Source of the DNA: ATZT02 sp964655115
Lineage (GTDB): Bacteria > Actinomycetota > Actinomycetes > S36-B12 > UBA5976
Assembly (NCBI GenBank): GCA_964655115.1
Contig: CAZZKM010000002.1
Location: forward strand, 25,119-89,118
Length of the DNA stretch: 64,000 bases
Direction: 5' to 3'
In this document: one piece after another, positions 43,583 through 52,448 of the stretch
Position numbering within the stretch: position 1 is the stretch's first letter
How the letters are laid out: each line of letters starts with the position of its first letter
Notes under the pieces: generated by a model
What the model saw: the letters and a program-made list of their open reading frames with translations, nothing else
Database searches by the model: none
What the model was told of the DNA's origin: nothing
Position numbers and translations under genes: made by a program

Positions 43583-44306
43583 AACTTGATAGATAACTAA
43601 TTAATTCTTCCCTATTTCTGACTGCTAATTCAGAATAAATTTTACTTATTTCTTGCTTGATAGTTGAAATACTATAGCCAAGAAAATCTGCTATTTCGGT
43701 ATTCGAATTATCTTGCATTAAAAGATTTACAATCTGTTTTTGCCTTCTAGTTAAATTTTTCACTTTATTATTTTCGACTAAAGAATCAATTCTTTTCTCA
43801 TAATCTTGGTCAAGTTTGATGCCAGATAAATTACTTAATATTTGAATCAAGGATTCAAAGACTGGACTTGGGGACAATTCTCGATCAGAAAATAAACCTA
43901 GAACAACTTTAGGATATTTTAAGCTTGAATACGGAACTGCAATAAAAGTCTTTGATCTATTGTCTAATTCAAAATTTGCTAATTCCCTATATTCTTCAGA
44001 CCAGTATGGAAGAGTATTAACCCACACAATTTTGTTTTCTTTTATTGCATCGGTAACAGGCACTTTTCTCTCAATTGGAAATTCAAGCCACTCACTTCCA
44101 AAGGTTTTAGTAATTCCGAATTGGCCTGAAGTTTTTACAGTGCCTTTATTGGTTGTATGCACAATAAAGGAAGAAATAATTCCATAGTTTTTTAATGAGT
44201 TGGTTACTAAATGATGACAAATATCTTGTTCTGTTAAATTCGGATACTTTAAAAATTCAATGAATTCTTGGATTATGACAATTGAGTTTTGCCAATCATC
44301 TAACAC
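43557..44306 (-). CDS. LuxR-family transcriptional regulator with GAF-like sensor region
   Basis: A 249-residue protein. The first 180 residues look like a GAF-type sensor (alternating helices and strands, e.g. FIVHTTNKGTVKTSGQFG and TFIAVPYSSLKYPKVVLGLF), but no ligand residues are assignable. The C terminus is a LuxR helix-turn-helix (LTRRQKQIVNLLMQDNSNTEIADFLGYSIST, divided by its recognition helix). The start is GTG with AGAGG six bases upstream. No partner kinase is nearby. Overlaps murA tail-to-tail. Confidence 0.85.
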   Translation of the reverse strand: MLDDWQNSIVIIQEFIEFLKYPNLTEQDICHHLVTNSLKNYGIISSFIVHTTNKGTVKTSGQFGITKTFGSEWLEFPIERKVPVTDAIKENKIVWVNTLPYWSEEYRELANFELDNRSKTFIAVPYSSLKYPKVVLGLFSDRELSPSPVFESLIQILSNLSGIKLDQDYEKRIDSLVENNKVKNLTRRQKQIVNLLMQDNSNTEIADFLGYSISTIKQEISKIYSELAVRNREELISYLSSFTSELERL

Positions 44307-44398
44307 AAGAGACCTCTTCTAGTTAAGTAACCTAATTAAACGCCATCAAGTATTTATAGGTCAATAATTTTTAGAAATGTCCGATTTTTGTGGTGAGA

Positions 44399-44602
44399 TT
44401 AAATGAAGATAAAAAGAAATACTAAAAGCACTTTAGGAGAATTCTTAATCATTTCCATTATGTAATCGAAATCAAATCTGGCATGACCACCAGGTGTCGT
44501 GATGGCTTTTAATTTATTTGCCTGGACCCATCTTTTTACAGTTTTTGGATTTACCTTAAAAAGCTCTGCGACCTCACCAGGTCTTAACATTCTCTTTGAC
44601 AC
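44399..44602 (-). CDS. BldC-like MerR-type DNA-binding protein
   Basis: A 67-residue helix-turn-helix protein: LRPGEVAELFKVNPKTVKRW and GGHARFDFDYIMEMI match the BldC/excisionase-like MerR fold that controls development or small regulons in Actinobacteria. The open frame extends 30 codons upstream, but homologues begin at about SKRMLRPGEV, so the GTG at 44600-44602 is chosen. The last residues KVLLVFLFIFI are unusually hydrophobic and unlike BldC; they overlap a T-rich end that may be a terminator. Confidence 0.82.
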   Translation of the reverse strand: MSKRMLRPGEVAELFKVNPKTVKRWVQANKLKAITTPGGHARFDFDYIMEMIKNSPKVLLVFLFIFI

Positions 44603-44744
44603 GTTTACTACTTCCCTACAAACTTCAATGAAACAAATATTGCTACGAGAGTCAAAGGATTTGCTAGGCCAAAAGTGGACAAAAAAGTTCAAAAATAACT
44701 GCCCTAAAACACTTAACTAGTTTTATGTGAGGCAGAATGTCACT

Positions 44745-45206
44745 ATGACAAGTTTAAAAGATCAATTAAAACAGGATTTGACTCAAAGTCTAAAAGATCA
44801 AGATGCCATAAAGTCTTCTACCTTAAGAATGGCATTAACTGCAATTACAAATGAAGAAGTTTCTGGAAAAGAAGCGAAAGTTTTATCTGATACAGAAGTT
44901 TTAAGTGTGCTAACTAAAGAAGCTAAAAAAAGAAAAGAATCAGTTGAAGCATTCAATCAAGCAAATAGAAAAGATTTAGCTGACAAGGAAGCTCAAGAGT
45001 TAACTGTTTTAGAAAAATATTTACCAACTGCACTAACAGAAGATGAATTAAACAAAATTATTGATGAAGCAATCGAGGAAGCAAAAGCAAGTGGTGCCGA
45101 AGGCATGAAAGCAATGGGAGTAGTTATGAAAATTGTTCAACCTAAAACTGTGGGAAGAACAGATGGTGCGCTTTTAGCAGCTAAAGTTAAAGAAAAACTG
45201 AATTAG
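44745..45206 (+). CDS. GatB/YqeY domain-containing protein
   Basis: A 153-residue stand-alone YqeY protein: LKDQLKQDLTQSLKDQDAIKSSTLRM at the N terminus (split after 20), VLTKEAKKRKESVEAF, LEKYLPTALTEDEL and PKTVGRTDGALLAAKVKEKL at the C terminus. The fold equals the GatB tail domain, which binds tRNA, but the role of free YqeY is unproven. A GTG six codons upstream is possible, but the ATG at 44745 is the family start. It shares a TTAG stop tetranucleotide with atpC. Confidence 0.9.
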   Translation: MTSLKDQLKQDLTQSLKDQDAIKSSTLRMALTAITNEEVSGKEAKVLSDTEVLSVLTKEAKKRKESVEAFNQANRKDLADKEAQELTVLEKYLPTALTEDELNKIIDEAIEEAKASGAEGMKAMGVVMKIVQPKTVGRTDGALLAAKVKEKLN

Positions 45207-45568
45207 TTTCCAGTTATTGCTAAACGAGATTCGGCACGTTTAAGTGCTTCTTTATCTCCTGATTTAATTGCTTCTTCTTTTGCAATTTGCGCACGTTTGA
45301 TATCAATTTGACTTGCTAACTCTGCAGTTTCAGCTAACACGATTACGTTATTGCTATCAACTGTGACAAAACCGCCATGAATTGCTGCTTTAATTTCTTC
45401 ACCCTCTAAAGGTTTAATACTGATCGGGCCATCTGCCAAGGAAGCAAGCAAAGGTGAGTGTCCTGGAAGTAAACCGATTTCACCTGATTTAGTTCGTAAC
45501 ACAACTCTGCTTGCTTCGCCTGACCAAACTTGTGAGTCAGTTGCAACAACTTCAACTTTTAATGGCAT
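45203..45568 (-). CDS. atpC: ATP synthase epsilon subunit
   Basis: A 121-residue F1 epsilon. N-terminal beta sandwich with TKSGEIGLLPGHSPLLASL and IHGGFVTVDSNNVIVLAETAE, then a short helical hairpin (IDIKRAQIAKEEAIKSGD) that is a little shorter than in E. coli. It couples rotation and can brake ATP hydrolysis. Last gene of the atp operon; its end overlaps yqeY by four bases, so the operon ends without its own terminator space. Confidence 0.95.
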   Translation of the reverse strand: MPLKVEVVATDSQVWSGEASRVVLRTKSGEIGLLPGHSPLLASLADGPISIKPLEGEEIKAAIHGGFVTVDSNNVIVLAETAELASQIDIKRAQIAKEEAIKSGDKEALKRAESRLAITGN

Positions 45569-45577
45569 CTGTATTTT

Positions 45578-47014
45578 TTACTTTCCTGCCAATTTAGCTG
45601 CGTTCTTTTGCACATCTTCAATTCCACCAGACATAAAGAATGCTTGTTCTGGAAGATGATCAAAGTCTCCATCTGCCAATGCTTTAAATGAAGCAATGGT
45701 TTCTTCTAGAGGTACAAAAGATCCAGGTTGACCTGTGAATGCTTCTGCAACGAACATGTTTTGAGATAGGAATCTTTGGATACGTCTAGCACGACCTACC
45801 AAAACACGATCTTCTTCACTTAGTTCATCAATACCAAGAATTGCAATGATGTCTTGCAAATCTTTATATCTTTGTAAAATTTCTTTAACTCTTTGAGCAA
45901 CTGCGTAATGTTCTTCTCCGATATAAAGAGGAGACAAAATACGTGAAGTTGAATCAAGAGGATCCACTGCTGGATAAATTCCAAGTTCTGAAATTGGACG
46001 GCTCAACACAGTAGTTGCATCTAAGTGAGCAAATGTTGTGTGAGGTGCTGGATCTGTGATGTCATCTGCAGGAACATAAATTGCTTGCATCGAAGTAATG
46101 GAATTACCGCGAGTAGAAGTAATACGTTCTTGTAATTGACCCATTTCATCAGCCAAAGTTGGTTGATAACCCACAGCAGATGGCATACGTCCAAGCAAAG
46201 TTGAAACTTCAGAACCAGCTTGAGTGAAACGGAAAATATTATCGATGAATAACAAAACGTCTTGGTTTTGTACATCACGGAAATATTCAGCCATTGTTAA
46301 AGCAGCTAAAGCTACACGCATACGTGTGCCAGGTGGCTCATCCATTTGACCAAAGACGAGTGATGTTTTATTGATAACTCCTGATTCAGTCATTTCTAGG
46401 AATAAGTCGTTTCCTTCACGAGTTCTTTCTCCAACTCCAGCGAACACTGATACACCACCGAAGTTTTCAGAAACGCGATAAATCATTTCTTGAATCAAAA
46501 CAGTTTTACCTACACCTGCACCACCAAACAAACCAATCTTTCCACCTTTTACATATGGTGTTAAAAGATCAATAACTTTGATACCGGTAACAAACATTTC
46601 TGTTTTTGGTTCAAGTTCGTCAAACTTAGGTGGTTGACGATGAATTGGCCAACGTTCTTTGATGTTTAAACTTGATTCTGAAACATCAAGTGGTTTACCC
46701 AATGTGTTCCAAACGTGACCAAGAGTTACATCACCAACAGGAACAGAAATAGGAGCACCAGAGGATTTCACGGTGGCGCCGCGAACTAATCCATCTGTAG
46801 GTTGCATAGAAATTGCACGCACCATTCCATCTCCGATGTGTTGGGCAACTTCAAGCGTTAAAGTTTTTGTTTCTGCTCCTGGCAATGTGATCTCCACATA
46901 AAGAGCGTGAAATAGTTCTGGAATTGCATCTACTGGAAATTCCACGTCAACCACGGGACCAGTAACACGTGCAACTCGACCGGTTACATTCTTTGTATCT
47001 GTTGTGCTGCTCAT
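45578..47014 (-). CDS. atpD: ATP synthase beta subunit
   Basis: A 478-residue catalytic F1 beta. P-loop GGAGVGKTVLIQEMI near residue 165, VFAGVGERTREGNDL, Walker B LLFIDNIFRFTQAGSEVS and the DELSEED-like motif IDELSEEDRVLVGRA (complete) are present. Six catalytic sites per hexamer are formed with alpha. Nine bases separate it from atpC. Confidence 0.98.
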   Translation of the reverse strand: MSSTTDTKNVTGRVARVTGPVVDVEFPVDAIPELFHALYVEITLPGAETKTLTLEVAQHIGDGMVRAISMQPTDGLVRGATVKSSGAPISVPVGDVTLGHVWNTLGKPLDVSESSLNIKERWPIHRQPPKFDELEPKTEMFVTGIKVIDLLTPYVKGGKIGLFGGAGVGKTVLIQEMIYRVSENFGGVSVFAGVGERTREGNDLFLEMTESGVINKTSLVFGQMDEPPGTRMRVALAALTMAEYFRDVQNQDVLLFIDNIFRFTQAGSEVSTLLGRMPSAVGYQPTLADEMGQLQERITSTRGNSITSMQAIYVPADDITDPAPHTTFAHLDATTVLSRPISELGIYPAVDPLDSTSRILSPLYIGEEHYAVAQRVKEILQRYKDLQDIIAILGIDELSEEDRVLVGRARRIQRFLSQNMFVAEAFTGQPGSFVPLEETIASFKALADGDFDHLPEQAFFMSGGIEDVQKNAAKLAGK

Positions 47015-47028
47015 TTTCTTTTTTTCTC

Positions 47029-47955
47029 CTATTTTGCGGACTTTAGTGAGTCGGCGCCACCGACAATTTCACTAATTTCCTGGGTAATTTCGGCCTGACG
47101 AGCTTGGTTAGCGCGTCTGGTCAAACTCTTAATTAACTCTTCAGCATTTTCAGTTGCTGATTTCATGGCACGTTGTCTTGCAGCATGCTCTGAAGCTGCT
47201 GCTTGCAACAATGCGGCATAAACCAAATACTCAATATATTTTGGTAACAATTGATCCAATACTGCCTCTGGACTTGGTTCAAAATCATAAAGCGGTAGTG
47301 CTGGTTTATGAGTGTCAACTTCTGTCATCTTTGGAGAAGATGTAACAAGTTCTTCTACAACTTCTAAAGGAACAATTCTTTGCACAATTGGAACTTGAGA
47401 AATTCTATTTACAAAACGAGTGTAAATAACTTGAATTTCATGAACTCCACCTTGTTCTTCTGGCTTTAAAAATATTTCAAGTAAAGATTTTGCGATTTCT
47501 CTAGCGTGATCATAAGTTGGTCTATCAGTAATACCTGTCCAACTTCCTTCAACTTCTCTATTACGGAATTTGTAATAGCCAAGTCCTTTTCTTCCTACGA
47601 TGAAAGGAACTACAGTTTTTCCTTGTTCATCTTTTAAGAGTTCAGTTAATCTTTCACCTTCTCTTAAAATATTTGCTGAATATGCACCAGCCAGACCACG
47701 ATCAGCTGTTATTAATAAAACAGCAGATCTTTTTCCATCAGTTTTATTTAGTAATAACGGATGATTTCCTCTGGCATTGGATGCGGCCAATGAAACTGCT
47801 TTGTACAAAGCAGATGCATAAGGAGAAGAAGCAGCCACTTGGTTTTGCGCCTTGATGATTCGACTAGAAGCAATTAATTCCATTGCTCTAGTAATCTTCT
47901 TGGTCGCTTGAACCGAGCGAATGCGTCTTCTAAATACGCGTAACTGGGCACCCAT
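47029..47955 (-). CDS. atpG: ATP synthase gamma subunit
   Basis: A 308-residue gamma, the central rotor stalk. N-terminal RVFRRRIRSVQATKKITRAME and C-terminal ARQRAMKSATENAEELIKSL are the coiled-coil signatures, with SADRGLAG-like TADRGLAGAYSANI in the globular part. A loop around residues 190-225 (VVEELVTSSPKMTEVDTH) fits the actinobacterial insertion region. Sits between atpA and atpD. Confidence 0.96.
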   Translation of the reverse strand: MGAQLRVFRRRIRSVQATKKITRAMELIASSRIIKAQNQVAASSPYASALYKAVSLAASNARGNHPLLLNKTDGKRSAVLLITADRGLAGAYSANILREGERLTELLKDEQGKTVVPFIVGRKGLGYYKFRNREVEGSWTGITDRPTYDHAREIAKSLLEIFLKPEEQGGVHEIQVIYTRFVNRISQVPIVQRIVPLEVVEELVTSSPKMTEVDTHKPALPLYDFEPSPEAVLDQLLPKYIEYLVYAALLQAAASEHAARQRAMKSATENAEELIKSLTRRANQARQAEITQEISEIVGGADSLKSAK

Positions 47956-47964
47956 TTTTAGTCT

Positions 47965-49599
47965 TTATGCTCTCTTCTGAATTTTGATTTGTGCTTGTTC
48001 AACATCTTCTTCAGCTAATGCTTCAACATCTGTGTCGACTAATAGTGGTTGGCCATTAGCTTTCACAAATTGTTTTTTGAAGTTATTAATTGATGTTTTT
48101 AAAGTTTCTATATCTGAATCACTTAGATCTCTAGTTTCTCTAATTGATTTCAATACATCACTTTGTTCACGATCTAGATAGTTATGGAATTCAACTTCGA
48201 ATCTAGAAATGTCATCAACTGGCACATCATCTAAATTTCCAGTAGTTCCAGCCCATAAAGATGCAACTGCTTTTTCCATTGGAAGTGGTGCGTATTGACC
48301 TTGGATCAATAATTGAACCAATCTTGATCCTCTTTCCAATTGTTGTTTTGATGCAGCATCAAGATCAGAACCAAAAGCTGCGAATGCTTCTAATTCACGA
48401 AATTGAGCCAAATCCAAACGCAAACGTCCAGCAACTTTTCTCATTGCTTTTGGTTGAGCAGATCCACCTACACGAGATACAGAAATACCTACGTTGATTG
48501 CAGGTCTAATACCTGAGTTGAATAAATCAGTTTCCAAAAATATTTGTCCATCAGTAATAGAAATTACGTTGGTTGGAATATAAGCAGAAACGTCATTAGC
48601 TTTAGTTTCAATAATTGGCAATCCTGTTAAAGAACCTGCACCTAATTCACTAGATAATTTGGCGCAACGTTCTAATAAACGAGAGTGTAAATAGAAAACA
48701 TCTCCAGGATAAGCTTCACGACCTGGTGGACGACGAAGTAGTAAAGAAACTGCACGATAAGCCTCTGCTTGTTTTGTTAAATCGTCAAACACAATAAGTG
48801 CAGCTTTTCCTTCATACATCCAATGCTGACCAATTGCAGAACCTGCATATGGGGCAATGAATTTAAAACCTGCAGGATCAGATGCAGTTGCAGCAACAAT
48901 TGTGGTGTATTCAAGTGCACCGTATTTTTCTAAAGTTGCTCTAACTGATGCAATAGTGGAACCTTTTTGTCCAACTGCTACATAAATACATCTAACTTGT
49001 TTCTTTGGATCTCCTGATTTCCAATTTTCTTTTTGATTGATGATGGCATCAATTGCTAATGCAGTTTTACCTGTGCCACGATCACCAATAATTAATTGGC
49101 GTTGTCCTCTACCAACTGCAGTCATTGCATCTACTGCTTTGACACCAAACTCTAAAGATTCTTTTACAGGTTGGCGTTCCACAACAGTTGGTGCTTGTAA
49201 TTCCAAAGCCCGAGACGCTGATGCTTTGATTGGACCAAGTCCATCAATTGGATTTCCCAGTGGATCAACTGTTCTTCCTAAAAATGCTTCACCTACTGGA
49301 ACTTCTAAAACACGGCCAGTTCTTCTAACTTCTTGTCCTTCTTGGATGCCTGAAGAATCTCCAAGAAGTACTGCGCCGATTTCTGCTACGTCTAAGTTAA
49401 GTGCTACACCTAATAAACCATTTTCAAATTCAAGTAATTCACTTGTCATTGCGGATGGCAAACCTTCAACACGGGCAATACCGTCACCAGTTTCTGCTAC
49501 GCGTCCTACTTCATCCTTAGTGGTCTTTGGATTGAAGTTGGCAACATTTTTTTCGATAGCACTCCGGATATCTTCAGGTTTGATCTGGAGTTCAGTCAT
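47965..49599 (-). CDS. atpA: ATP synthase alpha subunit
   Basis: A 544-residue F1 alpha. P-loop GDRGTGKTALAIDAI near residue 170, VGQKGSTIASV, ALIVFDDLTKQAEAYR and the signature PAINVGISVSRVGGSAQ. The C terminus is extended by a Gln/Glu-rich tail (VEALAEEDVEQAQIKIQ), common in Actinobacteria. The ATG follows a hairpin (49628-49654) that separates atpH from atpA. Confidence 0.98.
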   Translation of the reverse strand: MTELQIKPEDIRSAIEKNVANFNPKTTKDEVGRVAETGDGIARVEGLPSAMTSELLEFENGLLGVALNLDVAEIGAVLLGDSSGIQEGQEVRRTGRVLEVPVGEAFLGRTVDPLGNPIDGLGPIKASASRALELQAPTVVERQPVKESLEFGVKAVDAMTAVGRGQRQLIIGDRGTGKTALAIDAIINQKENWKSGDPKKQVRCIYVAVGQKGSTIASVRATLEKYGALEYTTIVAATASDPAGFKFIAPYAGSAIGQHWMYEGKAALIVFDDLTKQAEAYRAVSLLLRRPPGREAYPGDVFYLHSRLLERCAKLSSELGAGSLTGLPIIETKANDVSAYIPTNVISITDGQIFLETDLFNSGIRPAINVGISVSRVGGSAQPKAMRKVAGRLRLDLAQFRELEAFAAFGSDLDAASKQQLERGSRLVQLLIQGQYAPLPMEKAVASLWAGTTGNLDDVPVDDISRFEVEFHNYLDREQSDVLKSIRETRDLSDSDIETLKTSINNFKKQFVKANGQPLLVDTDVEALAEEDVEQAQIKIQKRA

Positions 49600-49627
49600 T
49601 TTGGTTACTGCCTTTCTTCTCTTTTTT

Positions 49628-49654
49628 CTGTTCTTACAAATTTTGTAAAAACAG
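49628..49654 (-). repeat. Hairpin between atpH and atpA
   Basis: An inverted repeat CTGTTcTTACAAA / TTTGTAAaAACAG with one mismatch and a one-base centre spans the 63-base gap between atpH and atpA. On the transcript it precedes the atpA ribosome site. It may mark a processing site that sets different amounts of atpFH and atpAGDC mRNA, or block translation initiation; both are inference. Confidence 0.5.
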
Positions 49655-49662
49655 GAAGTTTC

Positions 49663-50469
49663 TTATACTGCTAATTCTTTTTTTATTTGAGCAATTCGGT
49701 TAGAAACTGTGCCATCGATAACTTCATCACCGATTCGAACAGCTACTCCCCCAATTACTTTCTTATCGACAACTTTTTTAAGTTGGATATCTTGTTTATA
49801 AATTGCTTTTAAAGCACTTACCAATCGTGTTTCTTGATCAGCAGAAAGTGCAATAGCGGTTGTGACTTCTGCTAGAAGTCTTCCTCTTCTATCTGCTGCA
49901 AGTTTGGAAAGATCTTTCAAGGTTGTGGTAATTGATCTTGAATGACGATTACCTAGTGCGTAATTAACTAACTCGATCGAGGTTTGAGTAAAGGTTATGC
50001 CAACTAAATCATTGATTATTTTTAATCTAGATTCACTGGTGATATTTGGATCCGCAAGCATTAGTTCTAATTCACCACTTGCTGCAATTGCACGCTCGAA
50101 GGCAAAAATTTCATCTTCGACTCTGTCTAGTTCATTGCTATTTTCACTACCTGCAAAAGCTGCTCTAAAACCACTAGCCTCTAGAGCTTGGATTAAATCT
50201 TCGGGATCACTCCAGCGAAGAGTTACTGCTTGAGCAATTAATTCAATAGCTGATTTTGAACCAATTTGAGTAAGTAAATCTTTTGCAATACCTGATCTTG
50301 CTTCATTTGATAAACCTGAATCAGTCAAAGTATTTAGAAGAGATTTATTTGTAGCAATTATTTTTGCAGCAACAAGTAAACTTTTTGCATCATTAAAGCT
50401 TTGAATTCCTTTATTGGAATCAACGGCCTTAATTAATGCAGTGTAAGAATTCTTGCTTGCACCTAACAT
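49663..50469 (-). CDS. atpH: ATP synthase delta subunit
   Basis: A 268-residue delta (OSCP-like), long as in Actinobacteria. N-terminal helical half (SFNDAKSLLVAAKII), a middle ELELMLADPNITSESRLKII (split) and the conserved C terminus AIYKQDIQLKKVVDKKVIGG/VRIGDEVIDGTVSNRI. It links the F1 head to the stator. The ATG follows the atpF stop with no gap. Confidence 0.94.
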   Translation of the reverse strand: MLGASKNSYTALIKAVDSNKGIQSFNDAKSLLVAAKIIATNKSLLNTLTDSGLSNEARSGIAKDLLTQIGSKSAIELIAQAVTLRWSDPEDLIQALEASGFRAAFAGSENSNELDRVEDEIFAFERAIAASGELELMLADPNITSESRLKIINDLVGITFTQTSIELVNYALGNRHSRSITTTLKDLSKLAADRRGRLLAEVTTAIALSADQETRLVSALKAIYKQDIQLKKVVDKKVIGGVAVRIGDEVIDGTVSNRIAQIKKELAV

Positions 50470-51012
50470 TTATTTACCTTTTACGCCTTCTAGATCTTTG
50501 ATGAATTGATCTATTACCGCTTTAGCTTTTGCATCATCAGACAATGAAGCACCCACGATTTTTTCAGCAAGTCCTAATGCCAAATTGGAAACATCTAAAC
50601 GCAGTTCATTTACTGCTTTAGTTTTTTCAACTTCTATTTGAGCATTAGCTTGTTGGGTAACAACTTGAGCTGCTTTTTGTGCTTCATTTCTTGCTTCACT
50701 AATCAAAGTGGCTCGTTCAGATTCAGCACTGGAGCGAATCTTTGCAGCCTCTGATTTTGCTTCGGCAAGATTTTGACGATATTGGCTTAATGTGGTGGCT
50801 GCCTCTTGCTGTAGTTTTTCAGCTTTTGCAATTCCACCTTCAATTGCTTCTGTTCTTGCTTCTAATGTTTTTCTAATATTTGGCAATGCAAATTTAGATA
50901 ACAAAAAGAAGATAGTAAAGAAAGCAATTGTGCCAATTACTAGTTCATAAGTTGGTGGCAATAAAACATTGCTACCACCTTCTGCACCCTCTGCTGCGAG
51001 GATCCAGTTCAT
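50470..51012 (-). CDS. atpF: ATP synthase b subunit
   Basis: A 180-residue stator b subunit with one N-terminal membrane helix (about residues 23-42, ELVIGTIAFFTIFFLLSKF) and a long Ala/Gln/Glu-rich helix typical of the b dimer. The ATG at 51012 is preceded by GGAGA at six bases; a GTG two codons earlier is in frame but leaves no ribosome site. Between atpE and atpH. Confidence 0.93.
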   Translation of the reverse strand: MNWILAAEGAEGGSNVLLPPTYELVIGTIAFFTIFFLLSKFALPNIRKTLEARTEAIEGGIAKAEKLQQEAATTLSQYRQNLAEAKSEAAKIRSSAESERATLISEARNEAQKAAQVVTQQANAQIEVEKTKAVNELRLDVSNLALGLAEKIVGASLSDDAKAKAVIDQFIKDLEGVKGK

Positions 51013-51041
51013 ATTCACTCTCCGTTTTTCTTGTTGTTAAA

Positions 51042-51269
51042 TTATGCGCCGAAAACGAATGGAGCAACGAAACCAATCAATGCTAAAGCTTCTGCTAATG
51101 CGAAACCCAAAATCATGTTTTGGCGAATTACACCGTAAGCCTCAGGTTGACGAGCAATTGCTTGCACACCGTTTCCGAAGATGATGCCGATACCAACACC
51201 TGGACCAATTGCGGCAAGACCGTAACCGATCGAACCTAGTGAACCAGAGATTTCCGCGAGGATGCTCAT
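51042..51269 (-). CDS. atpE: ATP synthase c subunit
   Basis: A 75-residue, two-helix c subunit: GYGLAAIGPGVGIGIIFG, the RQP turn (about residues 40-42), and FALAEALALIGFV with the ion-carrying Glu at position 60. The residue after Glu is Ala and the helix-1 partner site lacks the Gln/Ser pattern of sodium types, so proton coupling is likely. Forms the rotor ring in the membrane. Confidence 0.96.
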   Translation of the reverse strand: MSILAEISGSLGSIGYGLAAIGPGVGIGIIFGNGVQAIARQPEAYGVIRQNMILGFALAEALALIGFVAPFVFGA

Positions 51270-51328
51270 GTGTCCCTTTTTCCTTTTCTTTCTTAAATCT
51301 TGTAACTATTTGCTACAAGAAACCTTTT

Positions 51329-52183
51329 TTAATGCTCCGCGTGCAACGAACTGGAAATAAATACAGCCGTTAGCAACGTGAAGATAAATGCTTGTAAAGC
51401 TTGAATAAACATTTCAAATCCGGTTAAAACTATGGTGACAAAGAAAGAAACTGCTGAACCGAAATAGCCAATTACTGAAACAATTCCCACAAAATTAGAA
51501 AGATTTAATAAATACCACGCAGAAACTGTAAACACGGTAATAAGTAAGTGTCCCGCAAACATGTTGGCAAACAAACGAATTGCGAGAGTAACAGGTCTAA
51601 TAATTATTGTTGACAATAATTCAATTGGGGTTAGAAGTGGATAAATTCCAATTGGCATGCCTGGTGGAAAAGCTATGTTTTTAAAGTAACCAACCACACC
51701 TTGATTCTTCATACCTAAGAACATATAAATTAGCCAAACAATTACCGCTAAAACTACGGGAAATGCAAACTTAGAAGTGACTGGAAATTGCGCCACAGGA
51801 ATTATGGCCATTACGTTCATAGTCCAAACAAAAAAGAAAATAGAAGTTAAGAAAGGTACGAAGCGATCACCATCTTTACCCATGATCTCTCGAGCAATGT
51901 TGTCTCTAACAAATAAATAACCAACTTCAACCACATTTTGTAAACCGGTTGGAACTAATTTTGGTCTGGAAAAAGCTAGTAAGAAAACTACTGAAACAAT
52001 AACTGTAGAAATTAATGCCAAAATAACTGGTTTAGTTATATCGATTGTGGTGATACCTAAATTTAAAGATGTGATTGGTTTCCAAACAAAAATTCCAGCA
52101 CCTGGTGCTGGGAAAGGACAAGCAGTATCGCCAAATTTGCAAGTAACTTCAGCTAAAGAAATAAAGTTAGCCAAGAAAATCAC
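51329..52183 (-). CDS. atpB: ATP synthase a subunit
   Basis: A 284-residue multi-span membrane protein. The proton-path motif LAIRLFANMFAGHLL with the essential arginine is near residue 204, PTGLQNVVEVGYLFVRDNIAR is the conserved Actinobacteria loop (split here), and IQALQAFIFTLLTAVFI is the last helix. The first about 25 residues are acidic/Cys-bearing (CKFGDTACPF). First of the structural atp genes, after two accessory genes. Confidence 0.95.
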   Translation of the reverse strand: MIFLANFISLAEVTCKFGDTACPFPAPGAGIFVWKPITSLNLGITTIDITKPVILALISTVIVSVVFLLAFSRPKLVPTGLQNVVEVGYLFVRDNIAREIMGKDGDRFVPFLTSIFFFVWTMNVMAIIPVAQFPVTSKFAFPVVLAVIVWLIYMFLGMKNQGVVGYFKNIAFPPGMPIGIYPLLTPIELLSTIIIRPVTLAIRLFANMFAGHLLITVFTVSAWYLLNLSNFVGIVSVIGYFGSAVSFFVTIVLTGFEMFIQALQAFIFTLLTAVFISSSLHAEH

Positions 52184-52218
52184 TAATCTTTTCTGGCAAC
52201 ATTTATTAAAACCTTTCG

Positions 52219-52440
52219 TTAATTCTTCATATTTAATTGCTTGTAAGTCATATAAAGAGCTAAACCAATTCCAAAAATCGATCCAGCAGCAACAAACATT
52301 TCAACTTTGTTAAACCACGAACCGATTAACCAACCTAAACCTCCGTAAATTAATATTCCGGAAATTAGACGACCCACAATTGCCCAAGGATCATCTGAGG
52401 TTGTTTTGCGGTTTCGAAAGTTTTTCTGTTCGCTCACCAC
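52219..52440 (-). CDS. AtpZ/AtpI-like ATP synthase accessory membrane protein
   Basis: A 73-residue protein with two predicted transmembrane helices (about 20-42 and 46-66) and the family pattern DPWAIVGRLISGILIYGGLGWLIGSW (split) then GLALYMTYKQL. AtpZ/I family members help assemble the c ring or carry divalent cations; the role here is by context with the atp operon. Separated from atpB by 35 bases. Confidence 0.82.
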   Translation of the reverse strand: MVSEQKNFRNRKTTSDDPWAIVGRLISGILIYGGLGWLIGSWFNKVEMFVAAGSIFGIGLALYMTYKQLNMKN

Positions 52441-52448
52441 TTAAAAGG

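Noticed and set aside
49037..49648. 203-residue plus-strand frame opposite atpA
   Set aside because: It is Ser/Pro/Thr-rich as expected from the reverse of atpA; no independent evidence.
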